Shown in pieces: positions 8,854 to 17,299 of a stretch of DNA of 64,000 nucleotides. How positions within the stretch are numbered: position 1 is the stretch's first letter; each line of letters opens with the position of its first letter. The notes below the pieces were generated by a model. The model had not been told where the DNA came from. It did not search any database and worked only from the letters and a program-made list of their open reading frames with translations. This stretch comes from Halogeometricum sp. S3BR5-2 (GTDB lineage: Archaea; Halobacteriota; Halobacteria; Halobacteriales; Haloferacaceae): the NCBI RefSeq assembly GCF_031624635.1, contig NZ_JAMQOQ010000004.1, positions 62,001 to 126,000 on the forward strand. Reading direction: 5' to 3'. Made by a program: the position numbers and the translations under genes.

Positions 8854-9984
8854 ATGGAACCAGTATCTGTCGGTGTCGTGGGTTGCGGAGCCATCAGCGA
8901 CGTCTACTTCGAGGCGTGCGAGCGGTTCGACGCCCTCGACGCCGTCGCGTGCGCGGACCTCGACGAGGACCTCGCCGAGTCGAAGGCGGAGGAGTACGGC
9001 GTGCCCCGCGTCCTCTCGACCGAGGAACTGCTCGAAGACCCCGACGTCGACGTCATCGCCGTTCTTACGCCGCCGGCGTCGCACGGCGACCTGCTGTTGG
9101 CGGCGCTCCGAGCGGGGAAGCACGCCTACACGGAGAAACCGCTGGCGGCGGCGCGCGAGCAGGGCGAAGCGGTCATCGAAGCGGCGTCCGAGCGGGAACT
9201 GACCGTCGGCGTCGCGCCGGACACCGTGCTCGGGACGGGCATCCAGACCTGCCGGGACGTCCTCGACGACGGCGTCATCGGCGACCCGGTCGGCGCGGTG
9301 GCGTTCTGGGCGAACCACGGCCACGAGAGCTGGCACCCGAATCCGGACGGCTTCTACCGTGAGGGCGGCGGCCCGCTGTTCGACATGGGGCCGTACTATC
9401 TCACGTCGCTCGTGACGCTGCTCGGGCCGATTCAGTCGGTCGCGGGCACCTCGCAGACACCGTTCCCCGAGCGAGAGATAACCAGCGAACCGCGGCGCGG
9501 CGAGCGGATTCCCGTCGAGGTGCCGACGCACGAGACGGCCGTGCTGACCTTCGAGAGCGGCGCGACCGGAACGCTCCTCACGAGTTTCGACGTCTGGGGC
9601 TCCGAACTTCCGGGGTTCGAGATACATGGAACCGAAGGCACGCTGAGCGTGACGGACCCGAACCGCTTCGACGGGTCGCCGCGCGTCCACTTACGTGACG
9701 ACGAGGAGGGCGAGTGGCGCGAGGTGTCCGTCGAGCGCAGCCACCCGGGCCAGCAGCGCGGACTGGGCCTCGTCGACCTCGCGCGGTCGCTGTCGTCCGA
9801 CTGGGAGCACCGCACGAACGGCGAGGTGGGCTATCACGTGCTGGAGGCGATGGCGGGCATCCGCGACTCGGCCGGCGAGGGGGAGTACGTCGACCTGTCG
9901 GCGGGGTGTGACAGACCGGCGCCCGTCCCGGACGGGTTTCCGAGGGTCGATTCGACGTCGAGTGTGGGCGGACGTCGGGAGTAG
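8854..9984 (+). CDS. Gfo/Idh/MocA family oxidoreductase
   Basis: The complete 376-residue protein has the Rossmann motif GVVGCGAISD (residues 6-15), the acidic CADLDEDLAESKAEEYG segment, VLTPPASHGD and the signature TEKPLAAAREQGEAV (about 92-106). The C-terminal alpha/beta domain includes GGPLFDMGPYYLTSLVTLLG, whose Asp-x3-Tyr pattern is typical of the substrate side. It is a cytoplasmic NAD(P)-dependent sugar or sugar-derivative dehydrogenase. It is divergent from the ThuA-like gene, and this pairing is common in keto-sugar and glycoside pathways. A short AT-richer stretch about 30 bases before the ATG could hold the promoter. Sequence alone does not fix the sugar. Confidence 0.92.
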   Translation: MEPVSVGVVGCGAISDVYFEACERFDALDAVACADLDEDLAESKAEEYGVPRVLSTEELLEDPDVDVIAVLTPPASHGDLLLAALRAGKHAYTEKPLAAAREQGEAVIEAASERELTVGVAPDTVLGTGIQTCRDVLDDGVIGDPVGAVAFWANHGHESWHPNPDGFYREGGGPLFDMGPYYLTSLVTLLGPIQSVAGTSQTPFPEREITSEPRRGERIPVEVPTHETAVLTFESGATGTLLTSFDVWGSELPGFEIHGTEGTLSVTDPNRFDGSPRVHLRDDEEGEWREVSVERSHPGQQRGLGLVDLARSLSSDWEHRTNGEVGYHVLEAMAGIRDSAGEGEYVDLSAGCDRPAPVPDGFPRVDSTSSVGGRRE

Positions 9985-10003
9985 CGGGGCCCGTTGAACG
10001 GGG

Positions 10004-11023
10004 CTACGCCGCCAACAGCGGTTCGAGTCGGGCGGCGAGCGCCTCGCCGATTCGAATCATCGCGTCGTCGCCGGGGTGAACGAGGTCCGTCGTCATCCCC
10101 GCGGCCGTCGGGAGCAGGTCCGGTCCCTCGACGAGGTGAACGTTCTCGTGGCCGCAGTCCGCGACGGCGTCTCGGAGCGTCTCGCGGAACTCCTCGGCCA
10201 GCGCCGCCTCCCCGTCGTCGGCGAGATAGTCCCGCGCGTGGGGGAACAACGTGATGCAGGCGACGGGCGTCTCGGGGTGCGCCGCGGCGACGGTGTCTAT
10301 CATCGACGCGGCGCGCGCTCGGAACTCCTCGACGGAGAATCGGCCGACCATGTTCACCGATAGCGACAGCGTCGCCACGTCCCAGTCGTCGCGGGCGGCG
10401 ATGTGCTCGGCCATCGCCGGGTCGCAGTACGCCGTTCCGCAGGAGCCGAGGTTCACCGCGTCGGCGCCGAGGCGGCGCGCGGTCTGGTTGACGTACGTCA
10501 GCGTCTCGGCCGACGGCGCCTCCCCTTCGGTGATGGACGTTCCGTACGCGAGATACCGGCGGTCCGGCACCTCCTCGGCCGTCGGCGGGCGCGCGTCGCC
10601 CTCGACGCCGTGGAAGTAGACGTGACCGCCGCGGTGGTCGCCGGGGAGAACGAGTCGGCAGACGTTCGGCGCGAACCGGAGACCCTCTTCGACCGCCGGG
10701 CGCAGGTTCGAGAGTTTCTCGGGCGGAGACAGCGTCACCGTTTGCGGACCCTCACCTATCACCACCTCCTCGCCCGCCGCTTGGAAGTCGCCCCAGAACG
10801 GTCGGACGAGACTGTCGCGGACGTCCGAGGAGAGCGTCACCTCGACCGGACCCTCGGGGACGAATCGGAGTTCCGCGCCCGCCGGGTGACACATCCGCGT
10901 CCGCGCGCCCTCGTTCAGTTCCGTCCGGACCGACTCGGGGACCCGTTGGAGCCGACGGCCCTCGCGCGATTCGACCCGTTCGAGCGCCGCCACGTTGTGA
11001 AACCGGATGCCGTCTGCCTTCAT
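10004..11023 (-). CDS. SGNH/GDSL hydrolase with N-terminal beta-domain (carbohydrate-esterase-like)
   Basis: The 339-residue protein has an N-terminal beta-rich part of about 170 residues and a C-terminal SGNH hydrolase. The nucleophile Ser is in YLAYGTSITEGEAP. The oxyanion Gly/Asn blocks may be NLGSCGTAYCDP and LSVNMVGRF, and the Asp-His pair is in TTDLVHPGDDAMIRIG near the C-terminus. The usual GDS is GTS here, as in several CE2/CE3-like esterases. It probably removes acetyl or other acyl groups from sugars. The ATG at 11023 is where a normal sequence (MKADGIRFHNV) begins. The longer upstream frame overlaps the LarA-like gene and is Arg/Ser-rich nonsense. No signal peptide is seen, so it should be cytoplasmic. 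Confidence 0.85.
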   Translation of the reverse strand: MKADGIRFHNVAALERVESREGRRLQRVPESVRTELNEGARTRMCHPAGAELRFVPEGPVEVTLSSDVRDSLVRPFWGDFQAAGEEVVIGEGPQTVTLSPPEKLSNLRPAVEEGLRFAPNVCRLVLPGDHRGGHVYFHGVEGDARPPTAEEVPDRRYLAYGTSITEGEAPSAETLTYVNQTARRLGADAVNLGSCGTAYCDPAMAEHIAARDDWDVATLSLSVNMVGRFSVEEFRARAASMIDTVAAAHPETPVACITLFPHARDYLADDGEAALAEEFRETLRDAVADCGHENVHLVEGPDLLPTAAGMTTDLVHPGDDAMIRIGEALAARLEPLLAA

Positions 11024-11090
11024 CGGAGTCACGTTCCCGGCCGGAGCACTTAGCGGTACCTCCGGGGAGGCCGAGGCGCGGACTCTGGCG

Positions 11091-12464
11091 TCAGTCGCGG
11101 AGCGACGGCGCCGCGAACTGCCCCTCGTCGAACTCGATTGGCGACGCCTCCTCGACGACGCGCAGGTCCTCGCGCTCTCGCGCCTCCTCGACGAGCGCCG
11201 TCGAGGCGTACACTCGGTGGAGGTGCATTGTGTCGGCCGCGCGGACGACGCGGACCGTCTCGGGGTCGACGACGCCGATGGTCGACAGCGACGCCACCAG
11301 ACCCGCGCGGTCCGTCGCGACCACCGGCGGGAGTCGCACACCCCGAATCGTCGAGGCGGTGAGCGCGTTGATGAGCGTCGTCTGCGCGTCCAGTTCCGCG
11401 GCGATGTCCTCGTGAATCACGTCAGCCGACCCGACGCCCATCGCGTTCCCGTGCGTCTTCTCGGTCAGCCCCCGGGTGTAGATGCGCTTGATGTCCGGGC
11501 TCTCCGGCGCGGGTTCGTTGATGGCGAAGGGGCGACGGCCGATGACGTTCGTGTCCATCCCCTGCCCGCTTATCTCCTTGCCCTGCCGGTCGAACACCAC
11601 GACGTCGAGTTCGTCGAACGGCAGTTTCGGCATGAGGTCGTAGGCGAGTTCCAGCAGTTCCCGCTCGCGGTCGAGAAAGCCCGACGGCGGGACGCCCTCT
11701 ACCAGCGTGGTGTCGTCGTGTTGGTCCTCGACGACGGCGACGCCGCCGACGATAGGTAGGGAATCGAGGAGTTGCTCGGTTATCTCCGGAATCATGTTCC
11801 GGAGCGACCAGTCGACGGCCCACTTGTGGGCTATCTGCGCGCCGCGCTGTTTGCCCATGCCGATGACGAGCATCTTCGAGAGACCGCTCTCCACCTCGCC
11901 GTCGAAGTCCGTGTGGGGCTTGACTCGATTGATGGGGATTATCGCGTCCGCGTCGGCGGCGTTGGCGTCGGCGACGACAGGCACGTCGCGGTCCGGCGTT
12001 CGCCCCACCTCCACCACGTCCATGCTGGAGCGAATCTCGCAGCCGATACGCTCCTCGGTCACGCCAAGTTCGTTCAGCATCCCCCGCTGTCCCTCGCCGG
12101 TCGCGCCGCCGTGACTCCCCATGGCGGGGAAGACGAACGGCTCGTACCCGGCGTCCGAGACGGCTTCGACGACGCCCGCGACGATTTCCGGGAGGTTCGC
12201 GATGCCGCGGCTGCCGGCGCCGAGAGCGACTTCCCCTCCCTCGGGAACGTCCGCGAAGGAGAGCGATTCGACGGCGGCCGCGGCCGCCGCGGCCACCTCG
12301 TCCGACGGAATCGGGTCCGTCTCCCACTGCTGTTCGATAACCCCCATCTCGGGGAGGGGCGGGTCGCCGCACGCCTCGACGATGACGTCCTCCGGGACCG
12401 ACAGCCACTCGCTCGGGTTCGCGTCGTCTGTGTTCATGCTAGGCGCGACGGTCGAGTTCGACAT
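11091..12464 (-). CDS. DUF2088 / LarA-like (lactate racemase domain) protein
   Basis: This 457-residue protein resembles the DUF2088 group related to LarA, the nickel-pincer lactate racemase. It contains ALGAGSRGIANLPE, PFVFPAMGSHGGATGEGQ (about residues 110-130), INRVKPHTDFDGEVESGLSK and MLVIGMGKQRGAQIAHKW. The histidines in GSHGG and KPHTDF are conserved in this group. Characterised relatives racemise or epimerise 2-hydroxyacids, but most DUF2088 proteins have no assigned substrate, and I see none of the larB/larC/larE maturation genes nearby. The ATG at 12464 gives the longest product; the ATG at 12437 is equally possible. It precedes the SGNH esterase on the same strand with a 67-base gap. 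Confidence 0.75.
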   Translation of the reverse strand: MSNSTVAPSMNTDDANPSEWLSVPEDVIVEACGDPPLPEMGVIEQQWETDPIPSDEVAAAAAAAVESLSFADVPEGGEVALGAGSRGIANLPEIVAGVVEAVSDAGYEPFVFPAMGSHGGATGEGQRGMLNELGVTEERIGCEIRSSMDVVEVGRTPDRDVPVVADANAADADAIIPINRVKPHTDFDGEVESGLSKMLVIGMGKQRGAQIAHKWAVDWSLRNMIPEITEQLLDSLPIVGGVAVVEDQHDDTTLVEGVPPSGFLDRERELLELAYDLMPKLPFDELDVVVFDRQGKEISGQGMDTNVIGRRPFAINEPAPESPDIKRIYTRGLTEKTHGNAMGVGSADVIHEDIAAELDAQTTLINALTASTIRGVRLPPVVATDRAGLVASLSTIGVVDPETVRVVRAADTMHLHRVYASTALVEEAREREDLRVVEEASPIEFDEGQFAAPSLRD

Positions 12465-12543
12465 AAAACTGCGGGAGGGGCGCGGGGCGGGCGCGAGCGG
12501 GGTCGTCCGCGGGCCGCACCGCGCGGACGCGTTCAGTCAACGT

Positions 12544-12954
12544 TCAGTCGAGGTCGAACACGTCGAGACCGGTTCGCTCGTCCAACTGGTGCGTCAGCGG
12601 CGTCTCGCCTCTCGTGAGCACCATCTCGAACGTCCCCGAGACGCGCGCACCCGAGCAGTGCCCGCCGAGCGACTCGAACTCGCGGTCGGCGACCTGGATG
12701 TGCGTGTGAATCTTGTCCGGGCCGACGTTGCCGAGGAAACTCGTCACCTCGAACTGCCCGGTGAACTCCTCCTCGGCGTACTCCTGTTCGTCCACGTCGT
12801 AGTGGCCGAGCGTGACGGTGTCGACGGCGCCGATACCGGTCAGAAAGGCGTTCTCGATATCGAGTTCCTCGCGGACGGTCGCCAGCGAGTCGAGCACCCG
12901 TTCGCCCGGGTCGAGTCGCACGACGACGCGGTCACCTTCTTCGACGTAGTCCAT
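12544..12954 (-). CDS. PCC (DUF296) domain protein
   Basis: The 136-residue protein covers a single PCC/DUF296 domain. Visible segments are VVRLDPGERVLDSLATVREE, NAFLTGIGAVDTVTLGHYD (about residues 35-53), EVTSFLGNVG, and the metal-binding-type HTHIQVADREFESLGGHCSG (about 83-102). In plants this domain follows AT-hooks. In archaea and bacteria it is usually a stand-alone trimeric protein called DNA-binding by similarity, although DNA binding is unproved for most. No AT-hook is present. It is the first gene of a minus-strand series followed by the DUF2088 protein (79-base gap). Function is unassigned beyond the fold. Confidence 0.85.
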   Translation of the reverse strand: MDYVEEGDRVVVRLDPGERVLDSLATVREELDIENAFLTGIGAVDTVTLGHYDVDEQEYAEEEFTGQFEVTSFLGNVGPDKIHTHIQVADREFESLGGHCSGARVSGTFEMVLTRGETPLTHQLDERTGLDVFDLD

Positions 12955-13258
12955 GCGGTCTCCTCTCGCGGGTCTGCATAAAGTGTTTTGCCGGCGACGA
13001 GTCCGAAAGTCGGTCGCCGTCCTCGCGTTCGAAGCCGTTCGGGCGGGACCACGGGAGCGTTTTCCGAAAGGCCTTCGTCGGACAAGTCGACCCAGTATCG
13101 TCGTAGCGAAGTTCGATTACACCACTACGCCTGTAACGAGTGCGGAAATACGATTATCTCGGATTTTTGGTCACGCGCCGACCGACGTTCCGGGAGGCCG
13201 AACGCTCCGTGGGTCTCGTTCCCACAGTATTATACTGGTGGCACGCGACCGTAGTCGT
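12955..13258. promoter_or_regulatory. Divergent spacer between PCC-domain gene and flavin oxidase gene
   Basis: About 300 bases separate the two divergent starts. The half near the oxidase is AT-richer (around 13112-13165 and 13225-13240). GTATTATACTGG at about 13225-13236 lies about 30 bases before the oxidase ATG and is the likely TATA region. No gene or RNA is recognised here. Confidence 0.4.
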
Positions 13259-14395
13259 ATGACGGCAGAAGAGGGGTCGAAGTACGACGCAATCGTCGTC
13301 GGCGTGGGAGGCGTCGGGAGCGCGGTGGTCTACGAACTCGCGAGGAGAGGGAAGAACGTGCTCGGACTCGAACGGTACGACATCCCGCACTCGCGGGGGT
13401 CTTCGCACGGTCAGACGCGAATTATCCGGCGGGCCTACCACGAGCATCCCCAGTACATGGCGATGATCGACCGGGCATACGACTACTGGGAGCGACTCGA
13501 GGACGAGTGCGGCGAGCAACTGCTGTTCAAGACCGGGTCGGTCGCCGCCGGCCCCGCGGCGAGCGACCTGGTGTCGGGGGCGCGGCGGACCTGCGAGGTG
13601 CACTCGATTCCGCACGAGCGAATCGGCGGCGCGGAGGCCTCCGAACGGTTCCCCGGATTCACGCTCCCGGAGGAGTACGAAGTCGTCTACCAGGCCGACG
13701 GAGGGTTCGTGCGGCCCGAGGCGGCGACCGTCGCGCACGTCAGACTGGCGCGGGAACTCGGAGCGACCGTCGAAACCGAGACGGAAGTCACCGACTGGCG
13801 GTCGACGCGGAACGGCGTGCAGGTGACGACGGAGAACGGACGGTACGAGGCGGACCGCCTCGTCGTCGCGGCGGGTCCGTGGCTCGGGAAGGTGGTCGAC
13901 TCGCTGGCGTCGGCGGTCAGTCCGGAGCGGCAGGTCCTCAGTTGGTTCCGACCGAAGCGAGCCGAGGATTTCGCCCCGGAGACCCACCCCGTGTTTCTCG
14001 TCTCCGACGGCGAGGACATCCACTACGGCTTTCCGACCTACGGCAGGCCCGGCGTGAAGTTCGGTCGCCACTACCACCTCCGCGAGCGAATCGACCCCGA
14101 CGGGATGGACCGGGAGGCCACGGCGCACGACGAGGCGATACTCGCGGAGGCGGCGGGGCGATATCTCGCCGTGGACGCCGACGAACCGCTGGGCTTCGAG
14201 ACGTGCATCTACACGAACACCGCCGACCGGGACTTCATCGTCGACACGCTTCCGAACCACTCCGACGTCGTCGTCTTGGGCGGGTTCTCCGGGCACGGGT
14301 ACAAGTTCGCCGGCGTCCTCGGCGAACTCGGTGCGGAACTCGCGAGCGGCGAGGAACCGTCTCTCGATATCGGTCCGTTCGCCATCGGTCGGTGA
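13259..14395 (+). CDS. Monomeric sarcosine oxidase / N-methyl-amino-acid oxidase family flavoprotein
   Basis: This 378-residue protein is a DAO-superfamily oxidase of the MSOX/SolA/PIPOX type. It has the FAD motif IVVGVGGVGSAVVYELARRG (about residues 12-31), an acidic end of the second strand (GLERYD), and HSRGSSHGQTRIIRRAYHEH, which matches the flavin-ring and substrate region. ETCIYTNT contains Cys316, aligned with the covalent FAD attachment cysteine of monomeric sarcosine oxidase (Cys315). The C-terminal FSGHGYKFAGVLGELGAEL is also typical. Such enzymes oxidise secondary amines such as sarcosine or N-methyl amino acids, giving H2O2. It is a single-gene unit. The covalent-FAD cysteine supports the family strongly; the substrate is open. 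Confidence 0.88.
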   Translation: MTAEEGSKYDAIVVGVGGVGSAVVYELARRGKNVLGLERYDIPHSRGSSHGQTRIIRRAYHEHPQYMAMIDRAYDYWERLEDECGEQLLFKTGSVAAGPAASDLVSGARRTCEVHSIPHERIGGAEASERFPGFTLPEEYEVVYQADGGFVRPEAATVAHVRLARELGATVETETEVTDWRSTRNGVQVTTENGRYEADRLVVAAGPWLGKVVDSLASAVSPERQVLSWFRPKRAEDFAPETHPVFLVSDGEDIHYGFPTYGRPGVKFGRHYHLRERIDPDGMDREATAHDEAILAEAAGRYLAVDADEPLGFETCIYTNTADRDFIVDTLPNHSDVVVLGGFSGHGYKFAGVLGELGAELASGEEPSLDIGPFAIGR

Positions 14396-15096
14396 CCGGC
14401 GGGTGCGGTCTCCGTTGTCGGTAGGTGGCTCAGGGATAGGAATTTGAAACAATACCTTGCATAGAAGGGCTTTATTCGTGGATTTAGCCGAATTGGGGAA
14501 GGAAGTGTGTTCCAGTTCCCGCTCTGATAGTCGGGTTGTTCTCCGAATCCAGCTAGCCTTGGTAGACTCCGAGTGTCAGGAGAGACCTGTTGCTCACCAC
14601 CGGACAGACGTCGAAATGAGGAGGTAGTCTATCCAATTCTTGTCCGTGTGATTGAGTGGAGTCCTGTCACGTCGTGAAATCTCCGTGAAACCAATCGTCG
14701 AAAGCTCCCGATATCGCGCTGGCGTCAGGTGACCCATTCTCGCTTGGCCCCCAGAATAATGGTTACAGCATCAACCTTGGTGTAGTTATCGTACTCGCTT
14801 TTGATACCGCAGTCTCAACTAAGAGTCTATTCCGGTTTGTTTGGATGTTAGTTATAAATACCTCGAACGGATATGGAGAGGTTGCGGTATTGTTCGCAAC
14901 AATTTGAACAGGCACAGTCTGCTTCGATGGGGCGTCTGAACAACACCAACGCAACCCGCAGTCAAGAGAACGGGAGTGAGTACGACTGCACTAGTTTTCA
15001 GCGCTCACATTACGTTGATCTCTCATCTTGGCTAACTAAGCTATTGGTTCTGCCATACAATGTATATTTGACACTACTGAGCAAGCACAAACTCGT
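14396..15096. other. AT-rich, gene-poor islet left of the toxin-antitoxin pair
   Basis: Base composition changes sharply after 14430, with many A/T runs and low GC3 in all frames, unlike its neighbours. On the minus strand a 47-codon frame (about 14590-14730, beginning MGHLTPARYRELSTIG) and short frames at 14763-14954 look like decayed coding DNA. I recognise no family. A 16-bp sequence at 14806-14821 recurs at 15962-15977. The composition suggests DNA acquired from elsewhere. Confidence 0.55.
14806..14821 (+). repeat. Left copy of a 16-bp direct repeat flanking the toxin-antitoxin islet
   Basis: ACCGCAGTCTCAACTA is identical to 15962-15977. It is preceded by TTGAT here and by TTGAGA in the right copy. 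In the right copy TTGAGA and TCTCAA form a perfect 6-bp inverted repeat around a 7-base core; this copy has one mismatch. Together the repeats bound about 1.17 kb that contains the PemK/HTH pair and could be target-site or attachment-site remnants. Confidence 0.6.
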
Positions 15097-15450
15097 CTAC
15101 TGAAGTTCTTCGACGAGCCTTGATACTGCCTCATCGACGATACCATCTCGGAGCCGACCCTGCCAGAAGTCGATGTCCTCGTAGCTAATCGACTGGATGC
15201 CCCACGGGACGATTCGACTCTCCTCGGGCATCCCACCATACACCCAACTCTCGGCGGGAACGTCGAGTAGCCCGTCAATCCACGACTTCGTCGTGAGCGT
15301 CAGTGCGATGTACTGCTCGCCGTAGAACGGGCGTCCTTCGTGGTTTGACAGGATAAGCCAGGGTCGAGAATTCTCTGCGCCTTTGAACGGGTCGTCACCG
15401 TGGACGACGTCGCCCCGCTCGAAGACCGGTTTCGGCTCTTCGTCGGTCAC
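15097..15450 (-). CDS. PemK/MazF-family toxin of a type II toxin-antitoxin system
   Basis: The 117-residue protein fits the PemK/MazF fold. It opens with FERGDVVHGDDPFKGAENSR, then RPWLILSNHEGRPFYGEQYI, followed by ALTLTTKSWIDG. The Gly-Asp-Val strand and the R-P-W-L-I-L-S-N strand match the N-terminal SH3-like barrel, and the C-terminal helix is DEAVSRLVEELQ. MazF-like toxins are ribosome-independent mRNA endonucleases. The start ATG overlaps the upstream gene stop by 4 bases (ATGA at 15447-15450), which couples the pair in antitoxin-then-toxin order. The gene lies in an AT-rich islet between 16-bp repeats. RNase activity is family knowledge, and the partner assignment rests on adjacency. 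Confidence 0.8.
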   Translation of the reverse strand: MTDEEPKPVFERGDVVHGDDPFKGAENSRPWLILSNHEGRPFYGEQYIALTLTTKSWIDGLLDVPAESWVYGGMPEESRIVPWGIQSISYEDIDFWQGRLRDGIVDEAVSRLVEELQ

Positions 15451-15818
15451 GACTCGTCCTCGACGCTCGGGTGTGGTTCCTGCGGTGCATGCTCGCGCCA
15501 GGATTCTGTATCCTCCGCACCCAGTTGCTCGTTGAACAGAGCCGTTGCTCGTTCGTACCCGCTATATCCGGCGAGGCGCTCAGCGTCGTCGGTCACTGCC
15601 CAGTACGTCGCCTTGTGTTCGACCAGACCACGATCCTTCAATCGTGAGAGGGCTGTACTGACGGCCCCTTCGTCGAGTTCGAGTTGGGAGGCAATCTCGC
15701 GTGCCTTGAACGCGCGGTCTTCGTGTGCGGCGAGGAACCCGAGAACGTGGTCAGGAGTGGAGAGGTCCTTTAGCTCGTCTTCGGAGGCGTTCTCGAACGT
15801 TTCTCGGTCGATGGACAT
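15447..15818 (-). CDS. HTH (MarR/winged-helix-type) protein, probable antitoxin partner of PemK
   Basis: The 123-residue protein has a clear winged helix. The segment TPDHVLGFLAAHEDRAFKAR is followed by EIASQLELDEGAVSTALSRL (about residues 43-62) and KDRGLVEHKATYWAVTDD. The C-terminal 45 residues (ERATALFNEQLGAEDTESWR) are acidic and could contact the toxin. The gene immediately precedes and overlaps the PemK gene by 4 bases, matching the antitoxin-first order of type II modules; antitoxins with DNA-binding domains normally repress their own operon. An in-frame GTG at 15824 two codons upstream is an alternative start. It may instead be a MarR-like regulator that simply controls the toxin. Confidence 0.75.
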   Translation of the reverse strand: MSIDRETFENASEDELKDLSTPDHVLGFLAAHEDRAFKAREIASQLELDEGAVSTALSRLKDRGLVEHKATYWAVTDDAERLAGYSGYERATALFNEQLGAEDTESWREHAPQEPHPSVEDES

Positions 15819-15961
15819 GGTCACTCGTAACTGGGCGTTCGAGTGATATAGGAGTTCGGTATGAAAACACTGAAAATACCGTAATATATGAGACTGAGTG
15901 GGTGCTGCTAACCGCTATTGGATAGCTTTTGCGCTTCGATTCGAGTCCGCACGCATTGAGA

Positions 15962-15977
15962 ACCGCAGTCTCAACTA
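15962..15977 (+). repeat. Right copy of the 16-bp direct repeat
   Basis: The sequence is identical to 14806-14821. Including upstream bases, TTGAGA (15956-15961) and TCTCAA (15969-15974) make a perfect inverted repeat around ACCGCAG. Base composition returns to the genome norm directly after this copy, where the EamA gene begins (stop at 16013). Confidence 0.6.
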
Positions 15978-16012
15978 CTGCTCAGAGAGAGACCGAACGC
16001 GGCCCGCTCTCG

Positions 16013-16939
16013 TCACGACCCGGAGGTGAGGGCGATGCCGACGAGGACGACGACGCCGCCGGCGACGGTGAGTTCCGTCGGCACCTCGCCGAGGAGGACG
16101 AACGCCAGCACGGTGCTCCCGATGGGTTCCGCGAGGAGCGAGACGCTGACCACGCTGGAGTCGACGTGCGCCAGCGCCCAGTTCAGGACGGTGTGACCGA
16201 AGACGCCGGGGCCGACGGCCATCGCGAGGAACAGCAGCCACTCGTGCGGGGGATAATCGACCACGGGAGTGCCGGTGGCGACGACGAGTGCGAGTAGTAC
16301 GACCACGCAGACGGAGTAGACCAAGACGGCGTACGGGAGGAGGGGAACGCGCTGGCGGAGGGAGCGCCCGGTGAGGAGGTAGCCGGCCATGCAGACGGCG
16401 GCGGCCAGCGCCAGGGCGTTGCCGTAGAGCGGCGCTCGTCCGGTGACTGCCACGCCGGCGACCGCATCCCCCAGCGACATCACCGCGATACCGCAGAGCG
16501 CGAAACCGACGCCGAGCACGGTCCCGCGCGTGACGCGTTCGGAGAGGAAGACCGCCGCGCCGGCGGCGACGAAGAGGACCTGGGCCTGGACGATGGTGAC
16601 CGAGGCTGCGACGCTGGTCCACGCCAGACTCTCGAACCACGAGGCGAAGTGGAGAGCGAGGGCGACACCGGCGGCGCTCGCCGCGAGCCAGTCCGTACCC
16701 GAGAGGCGACGAAAGGCGCCTCGATGCCGCCGAACCGCGAACGGAACCAGTAGAACGGTCGTAAATAGGACGCGGTAGAGCGCGACGACGAGGCTCGGGG
16801 CCGAGCTGTACCGAACGAGAATCGCGCTGGTGCTGACCGCGAGAACCGCGAGTGCGATCATCGGAATCGGCGGAAGCCTGTCCGCGAGTCCGGAGACGGC
16901 ACCAGTGCGCACGGGCGTAGGAACGGCGACCCGGCGCAT
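16013..16939 (-). CDS. EamA/DMT family transporter
   Basis: The 308-residue membrane protein has about ten hydrophobic segments in two homologous EamA halves. The first runs from IPMIALAVLAVSTSAILVRYSS. The second includes GNALALAAAVCMAGYLLTGR and ends with LLGEVPTELTVAGGVVVLVG. Conserved halves read LSERVTRGTVLGVGFALCG and EPIGSTVLAFVLLGE. DMT proteins export or exchange metabolites such as amino acids or nucleosides. The ATG at 16939 is chosen because residues upstream in the longer frame are not hydrophobic and overlap the spacer to the RNase H gene. It ends just beyond the toxin-antitoxin islet. The substrate is unknown. Confidence 0.85.
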   Translation of the reverse strand: MRRVAVPTPVRTGAVSGLADRLPPIPMIALAVLAVSTSAILVRYSSAPSLVVALYRVLFTTVLLVPFAVRRHRGAFRRLSGTDWLAASAAGVALALHFASWFESLAWTSVAASVTIVQAQVLFVAAGAAVFLSERVTRGTVLGVGFALCGIAVMSLGDAVAGVAVTGRAPLYGNALALAAAVCMAGYLLTGRSLRQRVPLLPYAVLVYSVCVVVLLALVVATGTPVVDYPPHEWLLFLAMAVGPGVFGHTVLNWALAHVDSSVVSVSLLAEPIGSTVLAFVLLGEVPTELTVAGGVVVLVGIALTSGS

Positions 16940-17299
16940 AAGCGTGTGGATACCGTCCGGCGCTCTCGACCCGATGGACGGTCCGGGGTGGCGTTCGAAA
17001 CCGGCGTTGGGATTCAAACGGCATTTGAGCACGTATTCGCACGATATATGTCTGTACATTCCAGGTATGAGCGCACTTTTAGAGAATATACTACCACTTC
17101 ACCGACCGTTCTCTGCGGGCCTATCGCTCGGCGCTCCGTCGAGTCGGCACGGTCCGCTCGAAGAACGGATTCGAGGGGTCAGCGAAAGGTGTTATGTCGC
17201 TCGACCGCCGAGGACCGCTATGCAGCGGTACCACTCGTGCGCGGAATCGCCCCGAACGACGGGCGAGAGGGCCCGGAATTCGGGCGAGGAGGAGGCGTC
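16940..17299. promoter_or_regulatory. Divergent spacer between EamA and RNase HI genes
   Basis: This 360-base stretch holds AT-rich patches around 17030-17050 and 17080-17100 and no credible gene. Reading frames crossing it are continuations of the RNase H frame without family resemblance. Promoters for both flanking genes should lie here. Confidence 0.4.

Noticed and set aside
14763-15103. Short frames in the AT-rich islet resembling transposase remnants
   Set aside because: Neither frame shows a catalytic DDE, HUH or TnpB motif, so no insertion-sequence call is justified.
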